This document shows positions 51,967 to 60,178 of a DNA stretch of 64,000 nt, piece after piece. Made by a program: the position numbers and the translations under genes. The notes beneath the pieces were generated by a model. That model was not told the origin of the DNA, did no database searches, and saw only the letters and a list, made by a program, of their open reading frames with translations. The stretch lies in assembly GCF_019977355.1 (NCBI RefSeq), contig NZ_AP024655.1:3100001-3164000 (forward strand), written 5' to 3'. Within the stretch, counting starts at the first letter, position 1; each line of letters starts with the position of its first letter. The DNA is from Arthrobacter sp. NicSoilB8. Lineage in GTDB: Bacteria > Actinomycetota > Actinomycetes > Actinomycetales > Micrococcaceae.

Positions 51967-52846
51967 AGCTTTCCTCCCCGCGCCAGAAGACGAACAGCCC
52001 GGCGGCAACTGATCCCAGAGCCCACAAAGCCAGGACCGCCCAGGCCCGCCAGGCCGGTGTGGTGTCGTAAAGGACCGAATCGCGAATGATTTTGATGACC
52101 TGGAAAATCGGGTTGTAATCCATGATGGTGCGCATAACGGGGTACTTTCCGAAGCGGCTCTCGGCAAAGAAGACCGCCGAGACATACATCAGGAACCGCA
52201 TGAGAAAAGTGAACAGGTGGCTGAGGTCCGGGATCTTCAGAATCAGCGGAGCCAGGAGCATGCCGATCCCTAGATTGAACAGGAATTGCAGCAGGATCGC
52301 AGGAACAATCAGCAGCCAACGCCAGGTGATCTCCTCGGCCGGTGCCGTGAAGATCACGAAGAGCAGCATGACGATCGTGACGGGAATGTTGGAGAGGAGT
52401 TCCCGCACGTTCAGGGCAATGGGCAGGGCCGCCCGGGGAAACTGGAAGGCGCGGATCATCGACGTGTTGCTGGTCAAAGACTTGGCTCCGCCCAGGATGG
52501 ACCGGGTGGTCATCGAAAACGTAAACACTCCGATGATCAGGTAGCCGATGAAGTTGTCGATGCCCTTGCTGGTGCCCAGGAACACGCCAAAGATCAGGTA
52601 GAAACTGAGGCCGCTCAGGACCGGGGTCAGGACGAGCCAGGCGGATCCCAGGTGGGTTTTGTCGTTGCCGCTCTGGACGCGTGAGCGGGCGTCGAAGAGG
52701 ATGAAACTGCGGCGGTCCCACAGCTGGACCAAATAGTCCAGGAAGTCTGGCCGCTGCCCAACCTTGCTCAAACGGACAAGGTTCACGGGCACGGAGACGG
52801 TTGGCGCCTTCGTCTGTTCTGCTTCCGTTTTTTCCTGGATGCTCAT
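51953..52846 (-). CDS. ABC-2 polysaccharide exporter permease (Wzm/TagG type)
   Basis: 297 aa, six predicted membrane helices in the ABC-2 pattern. Preserved features are an amphipathic N-terminal segment before LIFGVFLGT, FTFSMTTRSILGG, and the C-terminal NPIFQVIKIIRDSVLY. Partner of the ATPase encoded next. ATG at 52846 overlaps the upstream GT4 stop as ATGA; the frame reaching 53098 lies in the GT4 gene. Exports undecaprenyl-linked polymer across the membrane. Confidence 0.92.
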   Translation of the reverse strand: MSIQEKTEAEQTKAPTVSVPVNLVRLSKVGQRPDFLDYLVQLWDRRSFILFDARSRVQSGNDKTHLGSAWLVLTPVLSGLSFYLIFGVFLGTSKGIDNFIGYLIIGVFTFSMTTRSILGGAKSLTSNTSMIRAFQFPRAALPIALNVRELLSNIPVTIVMLLFVIFTAPAEEITWRWLLIVPAILLQFLFNLGIGMLLAPLILKIPDLSHLFTFLMRFLMYVSAVFFAESRFGKYPVMRTIMDYNPIFQVIKIIRDSVLYDTTPAWRAWAVLALWALGSVAAGLFVFWRGEESYGRV

Positions 52847-54582
52847 CTGATAGTTACTCCCAGCATTTCCAACTCTCTTGCCAGGGCAACCGCGTTGGCG
52901 GCCCAAGTTCTCTCCTGCAATACCCGTTCCCTGCCGGCAGTTCCGAGTTCGGCTGCGAGCTGCGGATCGGTCAGCAGTTCCCGGATCGCGCCGGCTAGAG
53001 AGGCAGGGTCCCCGGCCCCGGCCAGGAGGCCGGTCACGCGGTCCTCGACCAGTTCCGCCAAGGCAGGCAAGTCGCTGGCCACTACGGGCCGGGCGCACGC
53101 CATGGCCTCCACGGGCTTGAGCGGTGTCACGGAACGGGTCACCTCCAGGTCCTTGCGCGGCACAACGAACACATCCAGCGCTTGATGGTACAGGGCCGCC
53201 TGGCTCCGGGGCACGCGGCCCGTGAAGACAATGCGGCTGGCGAATCCGCTCCGCTGCGCCTGAATCTGCAGCGATGGCATCGAGGAGCCGTCACCCACGA
53301 TCAGGAGACGGAGCTGAGGGATGTCCGCCGCGAGCCGCATGAATGCGGCCAGAAGGTCCTCGATCCCTTCATAGGGTACCAAGCTGCTCACGGTCCCGAT
53401 AAATTGCCCGTCTTCCGGGAGGCCGAGTTCGCGACGTGCGCTGGCTTTGTCCAGCGGCTCGTCGAGAAACGTTCCGCCGACTGCATTGGGGGCAATGATG
53501 ACCTTGCTGGCGGGGACGCCGGCGGCGACGATGTTGGCCTTCATGGCCTTCCCGAGAGTCAGTACGAGGTCCGCGTCCCGCATGACTTCAGCTTCCCGGT
53601 CCTGGAACAGCCGGTACCTCTCGCTGTTCCGGGCCTCGGGACCGCGGGTGGAGGCCCAGGTGTCGGCCAGTTGGCCGCGGACCTCGTAGACCCAGGGAAT
53701 CCCGAGGGCCTCGGCCACGGCCCGCACCACGAGTCCGTTGACATAGTGCGTGGTGGTCTGCAGCACGCTGGGCTTGAATTCCAGGGCCACGGCGAGCAGT
53801 TGTTCCGCCTGCTGCTGCAGCCGGGTGTCAATGGTCTGGGCCATCGTGGCGGGCAGGAGCCGGTGGTAACGGATCCCGTCCACGGTGTCTGTGGGCTTGG
53901 CGAACAGCTTTCCCACCTGCACGGGATAGCCCATCCTGGTGACCGCCAGCACGTCCCAGCCGGCCGCCTGCTGCGCCAGCAGGGTGGAGTGGGACCGCTG
54001 GGCGTAGCCGCTGGCGGTGTGGGGCAGGGAGTTTGTCAGCAGATGCAGGATCCGGCCGGGAACCGGCGGGTAAGTCTGGCGCTCGAGCGACGGCGAAGCA
54101 TCGGTCAGGATTGCGGCCTCAGCGGCCAGGCGCGCCCGTTGCCGCAGTCCCGCGGCCTCCGATCCGTCGAGCGCCGCAACGGCGTCGCTGACGTGGCCGT
54201 CGTACCAGAGGCGCCGTGCCCGGGCCTGCAATAGGTGCCGGGCCGTGCCGGCCTTGGCGAGGAAGACGTCCGAGACCGCCGGGAGGTTTGCTGCGAGGGC
54301 GACGTCGGCCAGGCGCCGCGCCCGTTCGCCGTCGACGGTTCCGTCGGCCGCGATGCGCAGCCGGCGTTCGACGTCGGCGTCGTCCCCGGCGGCGAGTGCC
54401 GCGAACAGCACGGCCGCGGAGGTGGAGTTCTTCGGAGCCAGTTGACACAGGCGCTTGGCCAGCGGGAGAACGGCCGAGGGCAGCCTGCGCGAAAGCTGGA
54501 GAAAGAGGATGACGGGATCGTCGGTCAGGTGCTGGCGCACAACGCCCTGGGCCAGCCGAACGTTATTGACGAGTTGCATCAT
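52843..54582 (-). CDS. GT4-family glycosyltransferase with helical N-terminus
   Basis: 579 aa. The first 165 residues are alpha-helical and TPR-like (LPSAVLPLAKRLCQLAP ... ADVERRLRIAADG). From about 180 is a GT-B/GT4 enzyme: RILHLLTNSLPHTASGYAQRS, then FIGTVSSLVPYEGIEDLL and the nucleotide-sugar motif VVPRKDLEVTRSVTPLKPVEAMACARPVV with the EX7E-type Glu. ATG at 54582 overlaps the upstream stop (ATGA). The longer frame to 54729 lies inside the preceding gene. Donor unknown. Confidence 0.88.
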   Translation of the reverse strand: MMQLVNNVRLAQGVVRQHLTDDPVILFLQLSRRLPSAVLPLAKRLCQLAPKNSTSAAVLFAALAAGDDADVERRLRIAADGTVDGERARRLADVALAANLPAVSDVFLAKAGTARHLLQARARRLWYDGHVSDAVAALDGSEAAGLRQRARLAAEAAILTDASPSLERQTYPPVPGRILHLLTNSLPHTASGYAQRSHSTLLAQQAAGWDVLAVTRMGYPVQVGKLFAKPTDTVDGIRYHRLLPATMAQTIDTRLQQQAEQLLAVALEFKPSVLQTTTHYVNGLVVRAVAEALGIPWVYEVRGQLADTWASTRGPEARNSERYRLFQDREAEVMRDADLVLTLGKAMKANIVAAGVPASKVIIAPNAVGGTFLDEPLDKASARRELGLPEDGQFIGTVSSLVPYEGIEDLLAAFMRLAADIPQLRLLIVGDGSSMPSLQIQAQRSGFASRIVFTGRVPRSQAALYHQALDVFVVPRKDLEVTRSVTPLKPVEAMACARPVVASDLPALAELVEDRVTGLLAGAGDPASLAGAIRELLTDPQLAAELGTAGRERVLQERTWAANAVALARELEMLGVTIR

Positions 54583-55838
54583 CGGCCGGAGCGGGTTTCC
54601 GCGAGCAACTCGGTGATGAGTTCCATGTAGCGTCCCGCGAGTTGCTCGTACTCGGCGTTCGCTTTGACCCACTGGCGGCTGTCGCCATTGCGGACCAGCC
54701 GGCCGCGGTCGGCGGCCAGTTCGCGCCACAATGCGGCGAGCTGTTCCGGGTCGCTTGCCACGATGTCGCCGGCCTCGGCGTCAGAGACGATTCGCGCCGC
54801 CTCGCCTCGCACCACCGCGGTGATGTGCCGGCCGATCGCCAGAACCTCGTAGGTCTTCGACGGGACGGTGGTCTCGAAGGACTTCCAGTCATCCCGCAAG
54901 GAAACAATGCAGGTGTCCGCCGACGAGTATCGTTCCAGCATGGCGTCCCCGGTCATGGGCGGGTGGAACGTGACAGGGGCCTCCAACTCACGTGCCAGCT
55001 TCTCCAGCGCAGGCCTCTGGGTCCCGTGGCCCACCATGTGCAGGTGCATCGAGTCCCCCACGAGGGCACTCGCGCGGATGGCGACGTCGAGCTTCTGGCT
55101 CTCACCGTGGTTTCCCAGGTACAGGGCCTCGAAGACGTCACGCTCCGGTTCAGGCGGTCCCACGACGGGGATGGCGTCCAGGTGCACGCCGTTGCTGACG
55201 GTGGCCACGTTGCGGACCCCGCGTGATCGCAGCGTGGCTGCGAACCCCTCCGTCACCGTGACCACGAGGTCGGCACGGTGCTGGACGAAGTCCACCACAT
55301 GTTCCACAACGCTCTTGACGCTGCCCTGGACCAGGCGGGCGTCTCGGGCCAGGTCCGGCCAGGCGTCGCGCATTTCCACGATCAGCGGGACGCGGCGCAT
55401 TTTGGCCAGGGCGTAGCCGGCAGCAAGCGACGGCAGGCCGGGGGCGGTGACAATGACGACGTCGGGCTTGCGGACCATCATGCCGGCGGGGACTGACAAC
55501 AAGGCCGAATAACACTGGTCCAGGAGCCGTGCGGCGCGGGAGTTTCCGTGCCGCAGGTAGGGGACGTGGAGGATCTTTTCGCTGAACTGGCCGTGGCGCA
55601 GCCGGAACGGCCGTCCGGCCATCCAGCGCGGGAGGGCCCGCCGGCCGAAGGGGTAGTGCGCCACGGGCGTCACGACGTCGACATCCCAGCCCGAGTGGGA
55701 GAACTCCTTGATCATGGCCGTCCAGCGCCGCTGTGGCGGACTCTGTTCGGGCCAGTAGGAGTGCGTGATCAGCGTGATCTGCAGGCCGTCACCCTTGGCC
55801 TTGGGCCCAGTCGACGCCACCAGGTCTTCATCCTGCAT
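54579..55838 (-). CDS. GT4-family glycosyltransferase (WbuB-like)
   Basis: 419 aa. N-terminal HSYWPEQSPPQRRW is the opening motif of the WbuB/WcaI GT4 group (often L-fucosamine or N-acetylmannosamine transferases, though the donor cannot be read from this). GT-B core with EALYLGNHGESQKLDVA and a C-terminal VPSKTYEVLAIGRHITAVV (EX7E Glu). It starts 5 bp before the Pro-rich gene end and its stop overlaps the next GT4 start, so it is in the same operon. Confidence 0.88.
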   Translation of the reverse strand: MQDEDLVASTGPKAKGDGLQITLITHSYWPEQSPPQRRWTAMIKEFSHSGWDVDVVTPVAHYPFGRRALPRWMAGRPFRLRHGQFSEKILHVPYLRHGNSRAARLLDQCYSALLSVPAGMMVRKPDVVIVTAPGLPSLAAGYALAKMRRVPLIVEMRDAWPDLARDARLVQGSVKSVVEHVVDFVQHRADLVVTVTEGFAATLRSRGVRNVATVSNGVHLDAIPVVGPPEPERDVFEALYLGNHGESQKLDVAIRASALVGDSMHLHMVGHGTQRPALEKLARELEAPVTFHPPMTGDAMLERYSSADTCIVSLRDDWKSFETTVPSKTYEVLAIGRHITAVVRGEAARIVSDAEAGDIVASDPEQLAALWRELAADRGRLVRNGDSRQWVKANAEYEQLAGRYMELITELLAETRSGR

Positions 55839-55843
55839 GGGTG

Positions 55844-56488
55844 TTAGGACTTACCTGTGCGGGGAAGGCCGGTGACTTTCTTGGAGCCGATGAACCGGAA
55901 GTAGGCGAAGCCCAGGCCCAGAAGGACCAGGACGGTGATGGCCTGGACGGCCAGGGGGCTGCCGGTAGCAACGGCCACTGCGGCCTGGACCTCGGACTTC
56001 ACCATCACCGGAGGTTCGGTGGGCGTTGCAATGACGGCCGGGGCCGTGGACGGCACCGGCGTCGGCGTGGGCGAGGGAGTCGGCGTCTCCACGGCGGTTT
56101 CTTCCACGGGAGCCGGGGCTACGGGCGCTACGGCGGGCGGCGTTTCGATGACGGGTGCGGGCGTCTCGACCGGCGGCGCCGGCGGCGCTACGGGTGGAAC
56201 GACCGGCGCGGGGACGGTTTCGACCGGCGCCGGTTGCACAACGGGCGGGGTTTCCACCGGCGGCGGAACGATAACGGGTTCGGTCGGCGCAGTCGGTGTC
56301 GGATCCGGCGAAGGCGGTGTCGGTCCCGGGTCAGCAGGCGTTGGAGAGGGCGAAATCGCCGTTTCCAAGGGGCTAGGGATCACCAAGTCATCGGCGCTGG
56401 CGGCTGTCGCCGTGCCCATGACCGAGGCTGCCAGGAGCAAAGCTCCCAGCCCGGTGCGTATGGATTTTCTTCGGCTGCACGACGTCAT
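55844..56488 (-). CDS. Secreted Pro/Thr-rich membrane-anchored wall-spanning protein
   Basis: 214 aa. Signal peptide (basic SRRKSIRTG, hydrophobic LGALLLAASVMGTATAASA), a long Pro/Thr/Val/Glu-rich extracellular stalk of about 120 residues, a single C-terminal membrane helix, then KKVTGLPRTGKS. LPRTG resembles a sortase motif, but it lies after the membrane helix, so it is not in the usual position and would be cytoplasmic. ATG at 56488 is preferred (GGGAGG upstream); 56524 is an alternative GTG/ATG. First gene of the 13-gene polysaccharide unit. Confidence 0.75.
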   Translation of the reverse strand: MTSCSRRKSIRTGLGALLLAASVMGTATAASADDLVIPSPLETAISPSPTPADPGPTPPSPDPTPTAPTEPVIVPPPVETPPVVQPAPVETVPAPVVPPVAPPAPPVETPAPVIETPPAVAPVAPAPVEETAVETPTPSPTPTPVPSTAPAVIATPTEPPVMVKSEVQAAVAVATGSPLAVQAITVLVLLGLGFAYFRFIGSKKVTGLPRTGKS

Positions 56489-56635
56489 CGACAGTCCCTC
56501 CCCCACAGTGCGAGATTGAATCAAGTATGCGTTATGCGGCCAACACTAACGTCATTGTCGGCAGAGCCCCACTGATGCACGAGGTCCCAGTCTACTCGAA
56601 GGTAAGAGCCAGCCTGTTCAAAGTGATGCTACCCG

Positions 56636-56664
56636 CAGGTCCGAACCTGTGGCGATAGCGCCAC
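56636..56664. promoter_or_regulatory. Two adjacent hairpins upstream of the DUF3515 gene
   Basis: CAGGT/ACCTG (56636-56649, loop 4) and GTGGCG/CGCCAC (56649-56664, loop ATAG) sit back to back in the 199-bp divergent region, about 25 nt before the ATG at 56688. They could be operator or leader structure; role not shown. Confidence 0.35.
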
Positions 56665-56687
56665 GCGGGCGCGGCTAAGCTGGATAA

Positions 56688-57188
56688 ATGCTCCGTTTCA
56701 GCCGCCCTGTTTCCGCGCGCCTTGCCCTGACCCTGGCCGCCGCCGCGGCCGGCGCTGCCTTGACATCCTGCGCCCCCGTTGTCGACGTCACGCCCGCCAA
56801 GGACGCCGCGAACGCCGCCTGTGCGCCGATGATGCTGGCCCTTCCCGACGCAATCGGCGACGCCAAGCTGCGCAAGACCAATGCCCAGGCCACGGCGGCC
56901 TGGGGAGATCCGTCCCTGGTGATCCTGCGCTGCGGAGTCAACGTTCCCGGCCCCACGACCGATCGCTGCGTGAGCGTCAACGGCGTCGACTGGGTCATCA
57001 AGGAAGGAAACCCGGTCTGGACGCTGACCACGTTCGGCCGCGAACCGGCCACGGAGATCCTCATGGATCCGGACAAGATCAGTTCGGCCACCGTGCTGGC
57101 AGACCTCTCCGCCGCGGCCCAGAAGATCACGGCGACCCGGAAATGCGTGGGCCAGGAGGACCTGCAGAACCTGCCGACCAGCAAGTAG
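56688..57188 (+). CDS. DUF3515 lipoprotein
   Basis: 166-aa predicted lipoprotein: signal peptide with lipobox LTSC near residue 25-28, then a Cys-containing DUF3515 domain (CAPMMLALPDAIGD near 43; CGVNVPGPTTDRCV near 82; DWVIKEG). DUF3515 genes sit beside ddl in many actinobacteria, as here (convergent, 6 bp apart). Function unknown; a cell-wall connection is inferred only from that neighbour. It is the only plus-strand gene in the 30.6-64 kb part. Confidence 0.9.
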   Translation: MLRFSRPVSARLALTLAAAAAGAALTSCAPVVDVTPAKDAANAACAPMMLALPDAIGDAKLRKTNAQATAAWGDPSLVILRCGVNVPGPTTDRCVSVNGVDWVIKEGNPVWTLTTFGREPATEILMDPDKISSATVLADLSAAAQKITATRKCVGQEDLQNLPTSK

Positions 57189-57194
57189 GGCGAG

Positions 57195-58340
57195 TTAGCG
57201 CAGGCCGGTCTTGCGGTGCAGCGCCAGGTGGATCAGCTCGTCGATCAGTTCGGCGTAGGCCAGGCCCGAGGCTTTCCACATCTGCGGGTACATGCTCTTG
57301 GGCGTAAACCCCGGCATGGTGTTGATCTCGTTGATGATCAGTTCGCCCTCGGGCGTGTAGAAGAAGTCAACCCGGCTCAGTCCCTCGGCTCCGACGGCGT
57401 CGAAGGCGACGGCGGCCAGTTCCCGGACCCGGGTGATCGCCTCTTCGGGGAGGTCGGCCGGGCAGCTGAGCGCGGCGGCGTCGTCAACGTATTTCGCGTT
57501 GAAGTCGTAGAACTCGTGCCCGCCGCCCGCCACGGAAATCTCGCCCGGCATGGACGTCCGCGGGGCATCGGTCCCCCGGCCTTCCAACACGGCGCATTCA
57601 ATCTCGCGGCCCGTGATGCCGGCCTCGATAACCAGCTTGGGGTCGTGCTCGCGGGCTGCCTCGATTGCGGCATCCAGGCCCTCGAGCGAGTCCACTTTGG
57701 AGATGCCCATGGAGGAGCCGGCCCGGGCCGGCTTGACGAACACGGGGAAGCCGAGCTGGTCCACGCGCTTGCGGACGGTCTCGGGGTCAGTGAGCCACTG
57801 CCGGTCGGTCACGGCGATGTACGGTCCCACGTGGAGCCCGGCCGATTCAAAGACCACCTTCATGAAGTGCTTGTCCATGCCGACGGCGGACGCCAGCACG
57901 CCGGCGCCCACGTAACGGGTGTCCGACAGTTCCAGGAGGCCCTGAACGGTCCCGTCCTCGCCGAAGGGCCCGTGCAGGAGCGGGAAGACGACGTCCACGG
58001 CGCCAAGCTCCTGCGGGACAGCGTTCGGGGAGGCGACGATCAGCTGGTGCTCGCCGCCGATCTCAGCCAGGGCCACGGTCTGCGCCGAGGGCGCGACTTC
58101 GGGCAGCGACGACGCGGAGAGCGACCACTCGTTGGTGTCGCCGGAGGCCAAAACCCATTGTCCGGTCTTGGCGATCCCGATCGGGATGACGTCGTATTTG
58201 TCTTTGTCGATTGCGCCCAGGACGCCGGCGGCTGTCACGCAGCTGACGGCGTGCTCGCTGGAGCGGCCGCCGAACAGCACCGCCACGCGGGGTTTGGACG
58301 GGCCCGTACGGTCTTCTGTGGTCATGTTGTTCTCTGACAC
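57195..58340 (-). CDS. ddl: D-alanine--D-alanine ligase
   Basis: ATP-grasp ligase making D-Ala-D-Ala for peptidoglycan (381 aa). RVAVLFGGRSSEHAVSC N-terminus, HGPFGEDGTVQGLLEL, KPARAGSSMGISKV, and the metal/ATP site INEINTMPGFTPKSMYP. GTG at 58340 is used; an ATG at 58325 is equally plausible because the residues between (SENN) are not conserved. It follows gpsA by 2 bp, in murA-plsC-gpsA-ddl. Confidence 0.96.
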   Translation of the reverse strand: MSENNMTTEDRTGPSKPRVAVLFGGRSSEHAVSCVTAAGVLGAIDKDKYDVIPIGIAKTGQWVLASGDTNEWSLSASSLPEVAPSAQTVALAEIGGEHQLIVASPNAVPQELGAVDVVFPLLHGPFGEDGTVQGLLELSDTRYVGAGVLASAVGMDKHFMKVVFESAGLHVGPYIAVTDRQWLTDPETVRKRVDQLGFPVFVKPARAGSSMGISKVDSLEGLDAAIEAAREHDPKLVIEAGITGREIECAVLEGRGTDAPRTSMPGEISVAGGGHEFYDFNAKYVDDAAALSCPADLPEEAITRVRELAAVAFDAVGAEGLSRVDFFYTPEGELIINEINTMPGFTPKSMYPQMWKASGLAYAELIDELIHLALHRKTGLR

Positions 58341-58342
58341 TC

Positions 58343-59425
58343 TCAGTAATCGCCTTCGGGTTTCAGGTCCCGGGACAGCAGCAGCGGGCCCAGTTCGTCT
58401 ACGGACAGTTTTCCGGCCAGGACGGCAACGACGGCCGCCGTGATCGGCATGTCGACGCCGAGCTTCCCGGCAAGTTCGTGGACCGCCTGGCTGGACTTGA
58501 TGCCTTCAGCCGTTTGTTTCATTTCGGCGGTGACCTGATCAAGGGTCAGTCCCTTGCCGAGCAGCCTGCCGGCGGTGTGGTTTCGGGACAGCGGAGAGGA
58601 GCACGTGGCCACAAGGTCGCCCAGGCCGGCGAGCCCCGCCATGGTGCGGGCCTCGCCGCCCAGGGCGAGCGTCAGCCGGGAGGTCTCCGCCAGGCCGCGG
58701 GTGATCACCGAGGCCTTGGTGTTGTCCCCCATCTGTTTGCCCTCGCAGATGCCCACAGCCAGGGCGATGACGTTCTTGACGATCCCGCCGATTTCGACCC
58801 CGATCACGTCCGTGGTGGTGTACGGGCGGAAGTACGGCGCGGTGCAGCTCCGGGCGATCCAGCCTGCCGTGACCGGATCCGTGCAGGCCACGACGGATGC
58901 CGTGGGCTCTTCCCGCGCGATCTCCATGGCGAGGTTCGGTCCGGACACCACGGCTACCCGGTTGGCGGGCAGGTCCAGCTCCGCGCAGATGACCTCGCTC
59001 ATGCGGGCATCGGTGTGGAGCTCGAGGCCCTTCATCAGGGAAACCACGACAGCGTCCGGCGCCAGGTGCTCCTTCCAGGCCTGCAGTTGCGGCCGCAGGG
59101 TCTGCGCCGGAACAGCCAGGATGACCAGCTCCGCGCCGGACAGGACCTCGGCGACGTCCTTGGATGCGGTAATGCCGGACGGCAGCGTGATGCCCTTCAG
59201 GTACTGCTCATTGCGATGCTGGGTATTGATCTGGTCCACGACTTCCGGACGACGGCCCCAGAGGCGGATGTTTCGTTCGACGCCGGAGGCCGTGGCCGCG
59301 TCGGCGACGACCTTGGCGAATGTCGTACCCCAGGAGCCCGCTCCCAGGACGGCCACGGTGGTGGCGGAATCAGATCCGCGGAAGGTCGGAGTCCCGTGAT
59401 CCGCCGTCACTGACTCCGGGGTCAT
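58343..59425 (-). CDS. gpsA: Glycerol-3-phosphate dehydrogenase [NAD(P)+]
   Basis: Supplies sn-glycerol 3-phosphate for phospholipid synthesis (360 aa). N-terminal VLGAGSWGTTFAKV, catalytic Lys in GGIVKNVIALAVGICEG, and GDNTKASVITRGLAE. The ATG overlaps the plsC stop by 4 nt (ATGA), so glycerol-3-phosphate supply and its acylation are coupled in translation. N-terminal about 20 residues before the Rossmann motif are variable. Confidence 0.96.
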   Translation of the reverse strand: MTPESVTADHGTPTFRGSDSATTVAVLGAGSWGTTFAKVVADAATASGVERNIRLWGRRPEVVDQINTQHRNEQYLKGITLPSGITASKDVAEVLSGAELVILAVPAQTLRPQLQAWKEHLAPDAVVVSLMKGLELHTDARMSEVICAELDLPANRVAVVSGPNLAMEIAREEPTASVVACTDPVTAGWIARSCTAPYFRPYTTTDVIGVEIGGIVKNVIALAVGICEGKQMGDNTKASVITRGLAETSRLTLALGGEARTMAGLAGLGDLVATCSSPLSRNHTAGRLLGKGLTLDQVTAEMKQTAEGIKSSQAVHELAGKLGVDMPITAAVVAVLAGKLSVDELGPLLLSRDLKPEGDY

Positions 59426-60168
59426 GCGGTACCGTCCGGGTCAATGCGGCCGTGCGTGGGCTGGTTGTGCGCCGCCGGGTCCCAGCGCTGCGCAGGCGGC
59501 TGCTCGCCGCGCAATCCTGCCAGGAGTCCGGTAATGGCGTCCATGATGACGTTTGTGGCTTCAGTCAATGTTGCCCGGTCCAGCGGGCGGCCTGCGAACG
59601 CGCTCAGATCTACGGGATCCCCGACCACCAGGCGGGAGGTCTTGCGCGGGAAGACGTGCAATCGCTTGGCGTAGCGCGGCAGGACTTCTTGGGCGCCCCA
59701 ATGGGCGATCGGCACCACAGGGATGCCGCTCTCCAGCGCCATGCGTGCGGCGCCGGTGTGCCCCTTCATGGGCCAAAGGGCCGGGTCCCGGGTCAGGGTC
59801 CCCTCGGGGTAGATGATGATCGCGCCGCCCTCGTTCACGACTTCCTTGGCGAGCTGTAGCGAGCGGTTCGCTCCCGCCGTCGAGCGTTCCACCGGGATCT
59901 GCTTGGTGGAACGCAGCACGGCACCGAGCACCGGGACCTTGAAGAGGCCGGCTTTGGCCAGGAAGTGCGGCATGCGCTTCTGGTTGTAGAGCATGTGCCC
60001 CACCACCAGGGGGTCGATCTCCGTGCAGTGGTTGGGTGCGGCGATGAAGCCCCCGGCAGGGAGCTTCTCGAGGCCTTCCCACTTCTTGTTCATCAGCAGG
60101 TTCATCACGGGCCGGACGATGCCGGCGACCGCCACAAACGTGGCGTGGCTCTTGGCCGATTCCTTCAC
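59422..60168 (-). CDS. 1-acyl-sn-glycerol-3-phosphate acyltransferase (PlsC family)
   Basis: 248-aa membrane-associated acyltransferase. NHCTEIDPL gives the HX4D catalytic pair near residue 43, VERS/YPEGTLTRD the glycerol-phosphate site, and VVPIAHWG block IV. Hydrophobic N-terminus (about 8-25). The substrate, lysophosphatidic acid, is inferred from family and from coupling with gpsA. GTG at 60168 is the start, 10 bp after the murA stop. Confidence 0.92.
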   Translation of the reverse strand: MKESAKSHATFVAVAGIVRPVMNLLMNKKWEGLEKLPAGGFIAAPNHCTEIDPLVVGHMLYNQKRMPHFLAKAGLFKVPVLGAVLRSTKQIPVERSTAGANRSLQLAKEVVNEGGAIIIYPEGTLTRDPALWPMKGHTGAARMALESGIPVVPIAHWGAQEVLPRYAKRLHVFPRKTSRLVVGDPVDLSAFAGRPLDRATLTEATNVIMDAITGLLAGLRGEQPPAQRWDPAAHNQPTHGRIDPDGTA

Positions 60169-60178
60169 AAGGCCCCCG

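Noticed and set aside
55844..55890. Sortase LPXTG anchor
   Set aside because: LPRTG lies after the membrane helix, not before it, so it cannot be a normal sorting signal.
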